Source of the DNA: Pinus tabuliformis
Taxonomy: Eukaryota; Streptophyta; Pinopsida; Pinales; Pinaceae
Assembly (NCBI GenBank): GCA_031772625.1
Contig: CM062819.1
Location: 827,979,503-828,043,502 of the forward strand
DNA length: 64,000 nucleotides
Reading direction: 5' to 3'
Made by a program: the position numbers and the translations under genes. The notes beneath the pieces were generated by a model that was not told where the DNA came from, did no database searches, and saw only the letters and a list, made by a program, of their open reading frames with translations. This document shows positions 53,982 through 64,000 of this stretch, piece by piece; the stretch's first letter is position 1, and every line of letters begins with the position of its first letter.

Positions 53982-56900
53982 ATGAAGTTCACTTCTTGGA
54001 ATATTAGGGGTCTAGGCAGTAAAAGAAAACAAAGATTACTGAGTAATAGAATGAAACAAGCAGCACTGGATGTGATCTTCATCCAGGAAACTAAATGTCC
54101 CATTCAAAAAATAAAATAAAAAATTCATAACAAATGGCTCAATTAATTTGAGTTTCTGGAAGTCAAAGCAGAGAATACAACAGGAGCCATACTCACTCTT
54201 TAGAACCCCCAAAAAATTGGCATTATAGATGCAGAGGCATCTAGGGATTATTTATCAGTGGTCATTCAGCCTATGGGAGATAAGGAAACCTACTTGGTCA
54301 CGAATGTGTATGCCCCCCAAAGAATGGATGGTAAACTCAAGTTTCTAGATTCTCTGGAGGATCTCAGAGATAGACATGTAGGAATACCATGGATCTTGGG
54401 GGGTGATTTCAATATGATCAAATCACTTTCAGAGAAAAAAGGGGGAACCAAAATTCTAAGTAGAGACTCTTTGGCATTTCAAACCTTTATAGATAATATG
54501 AAGCTAATGGACATTGTAATGAGTAATGGTATCTTTAATTGGAACAATAAAAGAGGAGGAGAGTCATAGGTGGCCTCAAAATTAGACAAATTCATAATCT
54601 CAGAGGACCTTATGCTCAATGACAAGGAAATGGTAGCAAGAGTTCTCCCCTTTGGAGGCTCCGATCATTGGCCGGTTCAACTAGAGGTTCAAGGCATTGG
54701 TACCCCTAGGAATATACTTTTTAGATTTAAGAATATCTGGCTCTCCCACCAGATTTCATCAGCAACATAGCCAACTGGTGGTCAGAGGATATGAATATTT
54801 AGGGCACAAGAATGTTCCTTCTTCAAAAAAGACTAAAACATATCAAGCTCAGGCTCAAAGATTGGAACAAGAATGAATATGGCAATATTTTTGAAGCAAA
54901 AAAATATGTTGAAGGTAAAATGCAGGAAATCAACTAAGCCCTTATCACGGATGGCTTTGATAAAGCCAAAAGTGATCAAATCACCAAATATCATCAAGAC
55001 TGGGAGAATTTATGTAAACAAGAGGAAATATTTTGGAGACAAAAATCTAGAGTTCAATGGCTAAAAGAAGGAGATCGTAACACTAGATTTTTCCATAGAT
55101 CCATTATAGCGAATAGAGCTATCAACATAATTTCTTCGATCAAGGACGAGGGAGGTGATCTTCTAAATTCTCATGAAGAAATAGAAGTTGTGCTAGTTCA
55201 GCACTTTCGAGGTATAGGAAAGGAAACATGTTCAGATAGAGATCATTCCATCAGGAACTTAACAAGACATATACCTAGGCTGGTGTCTAGAGAAGACAAT
55301 TTCAACCTTAATAGGCCAGTGACTGAAGAGGACTTTAGTGAGGTCCTCAAAGAAATGTAGAATGGTAAGGCTCTAGGCCCAGATGGTTTCAATGTAGATT
55401 TCTTTGAAGCTTGCTAGAATATAGTCAAACAGGATATTCTGAATGTAGTAGAAGATTCCAGGTTGAATAGAACTATTTTGAAGGCACTAAATACCTCCTT
55501 TATCTCCCTGATCCCTAAACATGATTTGGCTCAAACTTCTGACAGGTTTAGACACATAGCTTTGTGCAATGTGGTTTATAAGATAATATCCAAGGTTGTG
55601 GCCAATAGACTCAAGCCTCTTCTTCCTACCCTAGTTTTTGTGGAGCAATCTGGATATGTGTAAGGTAGAAAAATTCTCAATAACATCATTCAAGCTCATG
55701 AGGTGGTGCACTCTCTTACTAGCAATAGGAAGGCTGGAATGATCATGCAATTGGACATAGCCAAAGCTTATGATAAGCTGAATTGGACCTATATCAAGAA
55801 ATTTCTTATTGCTTTTGGGTTTGATCACAACTTGGTTAGATGGGTAATGGCCCTAGTTACTTCTTCCATCTTTTCAATTTTGGTTAATGGTTCTCCCTCG
55901 GAGACTTTTATTCCTTCAAGAGGCCTCAGGCAGGGAGACCCACTCTCTCCCTTTATCTTCATCCTCATGATGGAAGGACTGGGTCGGTCTATCAAGCACA
56001 CAAAAGAAGTTGGTAAGATCAAAGGTCTCTAACTTTCTGAAAATGGACAGGCCTTGACTCATCAACAATTTGTTGATGATACCATGCTGCAGGGTATCCC
56101 CACAGTCAAAGAAGCTCTTGCATATAAGAAATCCCTGAGTGACTTTTCCATGGCTTCAGGTATGGAAGTTAATCTCTCCAAATCTAAGATTTTTTTCTTT
56201 AATACTCATATTTCTATTCAGAGGAATATCTCCAGAATTTTGGGCTTTCAAAGGGAGATCCTCCCATCAAAATATTTGGGATTTCCTCTAACTGCCAAAC
56301 CTTTACACAAGAGCATCTGGGAGTTGTTGATTAATAAGTTGCAAGATAAAATCAGTAAATGGACTATTATATATTTAAACTTGGCTGGTAGGTTGGTGCT
56401 TACTAAGGCTGTCCTACAATCAATCCCAGTCTTCATGCTATCAGCTCTCACATCACCAAAAGGAGTCCTGCAACAATTCAGAACCATACAAAGGGACTTT
56501 CTTTGGGGCAAGGGAGAATAAAGAAAGAAATGGGCCTTGGTAGCCTGGGAAAAAATCTGCAAACCTAAAAACTATGGGGGTCTTGGATTAGATGATCCTG
56601 ATATTCTAAGCAAGGTTTTAGGGGAAAAATTATGGTGGCGCTGGGTAAAAGCCCCAGGCTCAGAGGGATATTATTTGGAAAGAAAAATATGCCAGAAATT
56701 AGCAAAATAATGATCACATAAGGATGTCTGGAAATATAAAGGGCTCACACATTTGGAAAAAGGCCTGGGAGAACATGGGCTTAGTACAAGAAAACAACTT
56801 CTCGGAAATTAGAGAGGGAGACTTAGCTTTATTCTAGGAGGATAAATGGCAACAAGAATCTATACTATTAAAAGAGGACTTGGGGGACCTCAAGGAAGAG

Positions 56901-58243
56901 ACAGATACTAAAGGGTTATCTAAGGTAAAATATTTTTGGGACCAACAATATAGGAAAATGGAGAACCTGGAGGAACTTTGATTTTAGGGATGACAGCCCC
57001 CTGAAAGCTAAAGCATAGACACTAATGAAAATGTTAGAACAAAGGAAGATTTTAATGTCAGGGGGGTATGACCAGCTGAGATGGGGCAACAATAATGAGG
57101 GTGCCTTTAATCTTAAGGAGGCTAAACTCATTCTTCTTGAACTGGACTCCCATGTTCTGGATTTAGCAAGACCTATGGAGGCATTAAGGTTGGATGAAAA
57201 TTAAACTGTTCATGTGGCTGGTTCAGCATAGGAAAATTTTGACCTGGGATAACATTCAGAAGAGGGGTGTCATGGGGCCTTCTAGATGCCAGCTCTATGA
57301 AGCCCAAGAGGAAAAAATGGAACACCTTCTCAACAATTTCATTTTTACCTCCAGGTTGTGGGATTCTTTTGCCATCATTTTCCAACAGACTGATAGGGAC
57401 AAAGAGAGTATTATCAGCACCCTAAACAAATGGAAAAGAAACTTTTCAGATTATGAAGTTCTTGGCTCAGCATGGGCTCTCACGCCAAGCTTCATTATTT
57501 GGAATGTCTGGAAATAAAGTAACAATAGAATCTTCAATAATGAAAAGAAGCCATCCCAACGCCTTTATGAGCAGATATTAAAACAACTCAAGAAGACGGT
57601 TGGCATTATAATGCAAAATCTCCCTAAGAACCCACCTTCAGCAGCAGAATTGAGAATTCTCAATAAGCTGGGTTTGCAGGGACTTATTCCTCAGGGCCTG
57701 GATAGGAAGGTAATAACAATGGAATCTGAGCAAGATTTCTGGCATCCTCCCCCTAAGGGTTTTTTGAAATACAACATTGATGGGGCTTCAAAAGGCAACC
57801 CGGGCACTGCTGGTTATGGAGGGGTGTTAAGGGATGAGAACAGAAGTATTCTTTTCATCTTCTATTGCCATTTAGGAAGAGCCACCAACAATATGGCAGA
57901 ATTAATGGCTATGGAGCAATGTTTAGATTTCCTGGAATAGGATAACCACCAAAATGTGATTGTTGAGGCTGATTCAGAGTTAATCATTAACTCGGTCAAG
58001 AGAATCAGCTGGGGTACAAAGCCAGAAAAAGCTGCAAAGAATTGGAGGTTGATCTAGGTCTTTCAACGGATTCAACATCACCTCCAGTGCCTTTGAATAG
58101 TAAGTTTTAAACATGTGAGAAGAACGGCCAATAAATTGGCAGATCTTCTGGCCAATCAAGGAGTGATCTGCACAGAAAATAGGGTTGCGATGAGTTGGCA
58201 AGAGTTGTCTCAGAACAGATTAAAGGCAAATTGTTACGATTAG
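53982..58243 (+). pseudogene. ORF2 of L1-2: endonuclease, reverse transcriptase, RNase H
   Basis: Starts two bases after ORF1 ends (MKFTSWNIRGLG). The apurinic-type endonuclease has W-N-I-R-G, Q-E-T-K, N-V-Y-A-P-Q, G-G-D-F-N-M-I and S-D-H-W-P, all key residues kept. The frame shifts once between about 54940 and 55460. RT shows L-D-I-A-K-A-Y-D, G-L-R-Q-G-D-P-L-S-P and Q-Q-F-V-D-D-T (near 56069), so the catalytic aspartates are present, with FVDD in place of FADD. The RNase H (57770-58190) has N-I-D-G-A-S-K-G-N-P-G, N-M-A-E-L-M-A, V-E-A-D-S-E-L and N-K-L-A-D-L-L, an intact D-E-D-D set of the archaeal-like type acquired by plant L1. About ten stops interrupt it. Confidence 0.9.
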
Positions 58244-59267
58244 GCAGATGAAGAAAGAATGGTGTTTCGGAACATAGCCATGGAGACAGGGTCCAGATGA
58301 CTCAGTAGCTTTATGATTAACGATTTTTTTCGCAGTTGGGTATTTTGTGGGTTGCAGGCCATTGTCGGACTTCACAACCTAGGTAAGTACATGCATAGAG
58401 GCTCCAGGTGGTAGGAGCCCGGGAGACTCTGGTTTTTGGATGATCAGTAGGATGGCGGGAATTACATCTTTCTTTGGTTCTGGTAGAGTAGATTCAGCGA
58501 GAGGCCAGAATCCAGGAACTCTCGGTGGCCTCAAAACCTTGGGTTTTCCTTCTTTGATCGCAATACCGCGTCTGGGACAGTTTTTTGGTGATCGCATGCC
58601 TTGCAAGCAAGAATTGGTTTTTCCGAAATTGGAGTGATTCCATTTAGTGAGCTACACATGGCAGTGGGGTTAGATGGAATACCGCCCTCATCGCGTGCTA
58701 TTGATTGGTGATGTAGACTTGTGCGATATGATCCTTAGCCATCGGATTAAGCAAGACGAATCTATGGATGGGATTGATCAAGCATGTTGGTGGGTCCATG
58801 TGGGTAAGTATCATGCTTCTAAGTACTACAAAATCGGCCACAACCGTTGGATCGGGTGAGGAGGTTCGACGGTTGAGATTGAAGATGCATGTCAGGAATA
58901 CGACGAGAGGCGTTAATGCATTGTATTCTTGGCAGGATGCAAAATGTTCTTGACGGGAATTGTTGTTTTTTGTATGTTCTACAGGTTTGCAAGTTTGTGA
59001 GTTATTCGGACATGAAATCCTTATAGATTGGTACATTTGTTCCTCTTCAGGTTCGATTATTTATTCTTGTTAGCCGGCTTCAACATTGTTTTTCTTTTAA
59101 GAGTTTTGAGGTTTGGTTTGTAGGGGTTGGGGCTTTTGCCTTTGGCCTATTAACAGATTGAGATGGTTTTTTCCTTGGTCCATAGCTCTTCGTGGAATGT
59201 TGTAATTTATGTATTTTATTTATTGATTATTGAAATAGAAGGTTCGACTCTTTCATCAGCAAAAAAA
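58244..59267 (+). other. 3' region and poly(A) of L1-2
   Basis: About 1 kb with no retained protein and a 7-base A run at the end. Long 3' regions are usual in plant L1. The short open frames in it overlap on both strands and have no support. Confidence 0.7.
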
Positions 59268-59285
59268 TATATCATTGGCCATTAC

Positions 59286-60017
59286 TATGACTTATCAATA
59301 CTACATGCCCAAAAAACCATAACTCATTTCATATGACACTTGTTCATATAACATTTTTTAAATTAATTAATTTAATTAAAAGGGTAAGAACGACATAACT
59401 ACTTTGAAGATAAATCTCAATCATTGGTTTGTGTATACTATTATGAAAATTCTAGAATATTTCATGGAGGTTAAATCCCTACCATCCACCTAATAATTAT
59501 TGATAATTAAATTAAAATTTTGAGAACCCATTCCAAACTATACAGGCTTATCTAAATAATTAAATTTAAAATTTTTAAAATTAATGAAAATTTTGTGAAA
59601 TTTCTTATCATATAGTAAAATGTCTATTTAAAAAAAATATATTAATTAATATATGTTTAATTTAAATTAACAAAACAATATATTAAAAACTTTTCTAATT
59701 TAAATTTAAATAAAAAATTTTAAAACCAACCAAAACTCTAAAAACATTAATTTATAATATATCAAAAATTTAATTCATAATAAAACTCTACTTAGCACTA
59801 AAATTTTGATGTTATCATTAAAAAAAAAACAACAGTGTGCCCTAAATTATTAACCCACTACCGATAAAATGCCTTCAGGCTCATTGAATATTAAAACTAA
59901 TAATTTTCTTCACCTAAATATTAGTTAATTGATCAAATCCCTATAGGAGAGGGTAAAACCACCTCTCAGTTACTTAAGTTGTATTGATTACCAGTGAGGC
60001 AACATCTAAGGTTTCAC
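59286..60017. other. Unassigned AT-rich interval
   Basis: Very AT-rich (59340-59850 especially). I see no gene or repeat structure. Confidence 0.5.
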
Positions 60018-60509
60018 TTACCCATGATTCTCTCTCATGTTTCGCCACATCAACATTTCATATTCCTTCACTTCTTCAAATTGTATGCCTTCACTTCTCT
60101 GCACTATTGATTCTTTTGATATGCAACATATTCCCTCATGTGTGCAATGATATTCTTGGCTAAGCCACGCTCCACGTGTACGCCCAAACACTATTGACAA
60201 CTTGTCACCTATTGATAGATGAAAAATTTTCCAACGCTTTAAGTAACGAAGGTTATCACTATTTAAATTAGTAATTGCTTCGTGGTTCATTAAAACAAAA
60301 TCTCTTCTTCACTTCTCCTCTATTTCATGATGTTTTTTCCACATAAAATCCCATAGATGTTCTCTTGTGCCATGCATATTGATTCCAAGATCATGATCTA
60401 CTGCAAAGTCTACAACTATAGGAAAAAATTTATGGAACACAAAGTTTTCAAACTTGTCCCAAGTTGCTCCCTCAAACTCTGGAATTAGTCTTCTCCCATA
60501 ACCTGCCAA
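60018..60509 (-). pseudogene. Hypothetical open frame of about 163 codons with one stop
   Basis: 60309-60509 (66 residues, MAGYGRRLIPEFEGATWDKF...) and 60018-60290 (90 residues) lie in the same minus-strand frame, separated by one stop near 60306. The composition is protein-like with many aromatic and charged residues. Upstream sequence (TTTCTTGAGC...TTGGCAG) could be a splice acceptor, so this may be one exon of a decayed gene. I recognise no family and no element ends around it. Confidence 0.3.
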
Positions 60510-61252
60510 TTATTATAGCTCAAGAAACGAATTCATCATTGAACAAGGCTCGCATGCATAGGTCTAATATATATATCAATACAAACTGTACATAGAATTT
60601 GTCCAATCTCTGGTTGTGTGAGTAATATTTTCTCCATGAAACTATACCAAATCAACAACAATTACCTTCATTATCATGAAAGACAAATACGTCTAAAATA
60701 TTAATGTCATACATTACTTTTGCCATGGAAACTACTGGATCCAGTCACTAACTCTTCTTCCTGTCGGATTTAATAATTGATTTTCTTGGAAGGATGGAAT
60801 TATGTTAATAGGTAGCATGATTAGCGCGTAGCGTGTCTCCTTCGCTATCATGAAATTTGTTTTCACGTGCCTCCTTCGTTGTTTTTTCAAGAAGAAAAAC
60901 CAAAACATTTTCATTATATGGATGAAATGTTTTACATATTCATGGTTCTAGTACACTTTATACTTTGACATCTATGACAGACATACATCCTTTGGTAGTC
61001 CAAGGAAAAAGACCACTAATTCACATCTGACAAAAAACATAACGATAATGTTCTCATAAAGAAACAGAACAATTCTTAGCAAGCATGTCATCGAGGGAAC
61101 CTATAGGAAATGTTGAAGGAGAAACAAAAACTAAGGTAGAAAGCATGGAACCGTCCCATAAAAGGCAATGAAGGTCACAGACAAAAAAACAAAGTGCATA
61201 TCAGACAACAAGCAAAAGAGCCCTTACTACAAATAGATCTGTCCACAATCTG
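60510..61252. other. Unassigned interval, right part likely the 3' region of L1-3
   Basis: The part from about 61000 to 61252 follows the L1-3 stop codon on its strand. No poly(A) tail is obvious, so the LINE end cannot be placed. Confidence 0.35.
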
Positions 61253-64000
61253 TTAAAAAAATATATACCCAGGAAAAAGTGAAAGAGCATGCTTGGAGAG
61301 GGCATCAACATCAACATTTTTCTCTCTAAAGATATGTTGAAATGAAACCTCTGAGAAGAGAGCCTTGAGATCTAAGATACGCTGCATCTAGTTGAAGAGG
61401 GCCGAGACCTATAAAATAGAAAGATATTGTATCTAACGTATCATGGAAAGGGAGCCCCCCAACAAACAAAATATTGTCGATGCTGAGCCAGAGCACCACC
61501 TACAAAGCTCCCCACAATTCCAACATCTTAGCCTTGCAATTGATTCCAATACCCCCGAACCATCTAAAGTGAAAGGATGGATGAGAGTCAATTTGGAGAG
61601 AGAATCCACACCCACATATCTCATTAGCAAAGGCCCCATCGAAGAAACAAATAGGAAGGACGTTAGCCAGATCAACAAAAATAACTGACTGGGAAGAAAC
61701 CTTAGGGGACCATGGCCCCACATCCATGAAATATGCCACAGTATGGATGGAAATAAGAAAAGTGTCTAGGGGGGGACCTTCAAAGATGTATATATTTTGA
61801 GCACACCAAATACTCCTAAAAACATGGAGAGGAAACACTCTATAAGCCTGATTTTTCCATTCCCAAGAACTAATGCAAGATGACACAGAAGAATAGTCCA
61901 TGTATATCTGCATTCCTAGGAGTGAAACCACCCATTTCCAGATGTCTTGGGCAAAAGGGAAGAGACAAAATAGATGTAAGCAATCCTCTACTGCAAACTT
62001 ACAAAGTGTACATCTGCCAAGACCAATCAAAACCCTTCTTCAAAAGTGAGTCCCAAGTAAGAATACGATTATGAAGGGTTAACCATGTGAAACATACAAG
62101 CTTAAATGGGACCCCCCAGCTCCACATAGGAGTAGTTTGATCAACAAAGGGAAGGGAAAGTGAACAAGAAATAATGTAATCATATTCTTCTGCAACTGCA
62201 ATACAACCATCAAATATTCTACCTCCCCATTCCAGTCTATCCAACTGCTTGGAAAAAGAAATACCAGACTGACAGAGATTACCTCTGTATACTTCCCATT
62301 CGGCCTCCATGTATGTCGATATCTCGAGTTATCTTGCATGTGGCCACATATTTGTGGAATGAGGTAGCAATTGACCCCTCCCAATACTGGCCAGATTATT
62401 TAGCCTCCATTGGACGAGGAAATTGATTAAAGGAGCAAATAGCAGGTGGAAACCCAACATTCCTTTGATGGCATCCAAACCCACTTTTATTTTCTATCCA
62501 TCCCCAACAACCCCGTGCAGGTTGCTACATAACCATGGCACCACAGACCTTAGGCTTCTCTAGATGGCTGAAATGCAAGATTTCGATGGGGTGCCTGCTG
62601 CTATCCATGCCTCCAACATACCCTGGGGAATGTACTTGTCCATCATAATGGAATGCCAGAGTCCTCTATCTCTAAACATATGCCATAGACTGGTCATTAG
62701 GAGCGCTTGATTGAATATTTTAATATTCTGAATTCCCCAACCACCCAAATTTACTGGTCTAGAGATAAGATTTAGCCCAACAAGTGGAATATTTTTATAG
62801 GGATTGGATCCAGACCACAAAATTTTGCAATAATAGACTCAATCTTTTTGATGATAGCATGTGGAATTTGGAAAATGTGCATCTAGAACATTGGGATTCC
62901 TTGAAAAACAACTCGAACCATAATTAATCTACCTCCCAAAGATAGCCATCTATGGTCCCATCTGAGCAAAGTCCTCTCGAATTTTGTAATGATCCATTCC
63001 CAATCTGATATTTTATACTTGTTCGGTTTCGGTATGCATCCCAAATATTTAAAACCCCGAGATAAACATCTGATATTCACCTGAAACATGGATGCAATAC
63101 CAATTATCTCTGGAGAGTCACCCTCATCCAAAATAAGCTTAGATTTCTCACTGTTTATACAGAGTCTAGAAGCCTTGTGAAAGTTTTGAAAAGACTTGTG
63201 AAAGGATTCCCATTCAACAATTTTTGCCTCTCCAACATAGCGTATGTCGTCTACAAATAGTAGATGTGATAACAAACTATTTTTAGAAATCTTACATCCC
63301 AAAATAGCCCTTGTTTCCTTCATAGCCTCAAGACTTCTACTAGAAGCATCCATAATTAAAATAAATAACAAAGGAGACAATGCACATCCTTGTCTCAGCC
63401 CTCTGCCCATTTTGAATAAATTTGTGGGTTCCCCATTTATAAGAACTGCCAATGAAGCCGACGAAACACATGCCATAATCCATCGAACATGCCTAAGCTT
63501 GAACCCGATTTTATAAAGTATTATTGTGAGGAATTCCCAATCTACACAGTCATAAGCCTGATTCAGATCAATTTTCATAATACATGATTTCTTCTTCTTG
63601 ATTTTATCGAATGGATACATTCTTGGGCAATGGCCACCGTGCCCTGTATTCTCCTATTAGATAAAAAACCAAACTGCTCCAACGAAATGTGTGGGGAAAT
63701 GATGTTTTTGACATGATTATCGATGAGTTTGGACATCAATTTGTAGACAAAATTACATAAATAAATTGGCCTATAATCTGAAAGAGACTTAGGATTCGAA
63801 ATATTAGGAATCAGAGTTAAGAAGGTTGAGTTGATTGCACTTGGGATACACCCGGAAATCCTGACAACCTCCACCATCCCCACCAGATCTAACCCCATCA
63901 AATAAAAAAAGTGAAGAAAGAAGTCGCTAGGCCAGCCATCGGGACCAGGACTCTTGTCCATTGCCATCTCCTTAAGTTTTTGGTGTACCTCCCCATCAGA
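61253..64000 (-). pseudogene. ORF2 of a third L1 (L1-3), partial, running off the window
   Basis: 63575-63967 opens inside RT with D-K-S-P-G-P-D-G-W-P and Y-R-P-I-Y-L-C-N. 62883-63620 continues with K-I-D-L-N-Q-A-Y-D, G-L-R-Q-G-C-A-L-S-P and L-L-F-V-D-D-I, so the RT aspartates are kept. The frame changes near 63600. 62560-62820 is the RT tail (N-L-G-G-W-G-I-Q-N). 61500-62030 has the zf-RVT zinc module (C-T-L-C ... C-L-H-L-F) and the RNase H start C-F-F-D-G-A-F-A. RNase H ends with R-E-K-N-V-D-V-D-A-L-S-K and a stop at 61253-61255. The endonuclease and ORF1 lie beyond the window. It is a different family from L1-2, judging by motif wording. Confidence 0.88.

Larger units (their letters stand above)
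52312..59268 (+). mobile_element. Near full-length plant L1 retrotransposon (L1-2)
   Basis: Flanked by ATATCATTGGCCATTAC at 52295-52311 and 59269-59285, a 17-bp target duplication. It has a short 5' region, ORF1 (52447-53979), ORF2 (53982-58243) with endonuclease, RT and RNase H, a 1-kb 3' region and a 7-base poly(A). Stops and at least one frameshift make it inactive. It is the only complete-length LINE of the window. Confidence 0.92.

Overview
This is plant nuclear DNA made almost wholly of retroelements. I find no convincing host gene, rRNA, tRNA or CRISPR array. The features that point to a land plant with a very large genome, most likely a conifer or other gymnosperm, are: plant-type L1 LINEs whose ORF1 carries DUF4283 plus a zinc knuckle; a plant L1 with a C-terminal RNase H; a Tat-like Ty3/gypsy element with two RNase H domains; a gag-protease-only gypsy family; and a foldback insertion with hammerhead-like cores resembling Penelope-like elements, which in plants are best known from conifers. 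The organism call is inference.

Layout. 1-1188 (+): 3' part of a pol-less gypsy-like element (G3), with protease remnant, polypurine tract and 3' LTR. 1189-3830: short repeats, a copia RNase H tail and a decayed LINE RT. 3833-20912 (-): an 11.3-kb Ty3/gypsy element (G1) with 989-bp LTRs, split in gag by a complete 5735-bp Ty1/copia element (11930-17664, 176-bp LTRs, AGTTT target duplication). 20913-21837: the 3' end of a second G1 copy sharing the G1 5' LTR. 21838-27184: a mosaic of a near-perfect 568-bp direct repeat, a second G3 copy (5' half, inverted) and a truncated copia element with LTR, primer site and gag. 27185-34067: mostly unassigned, with a 254-bp hairpin insertion flanked by 13-bp repeats. 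34073-47102 (-): a 13.0-kb Tat-like gypsy element (G2) with 3.1-kb LTRs and a GGTTG target duplication. 47856-50224 (+): a LINE (L1-1) with ORF1 only. 52312-59268 (+): a near full-length L1 (L1-2) with 17-bp target duplications. 61253-64000 (-): part of the ORF2 of a third L1 (L1-3), running off the window.

The most notable find is in L1-1. The reading frame of its ORF1 begins with a 76-residue ubiquitin fold that aligns to ubiquitin without gaps and ends in Leu-Arg-Gly-Gly, directly joined to the DUF4283/zinc-knuckle ORF1 protein. This looks like a ubiquitin-ORF1 fusion encoded by a retrotransposon. Other structures worth attention are the RNase H placed before RT in G2, the gag-like modules between protease and RT in G1, the hammerhead-like hairpin, and the recent rearrangement around 22405-22420.

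Nesting order: G1 (LTRs about 85-88% alike by eye) is older than the copia element inside it (4 differences in 176 bp). G2 LTRs are about 94-95% alike. Every coding region listed is disrupted, so the elements appear immobile. LTR identities are hand counts and motif calls were made by reading translations; no database was searched.
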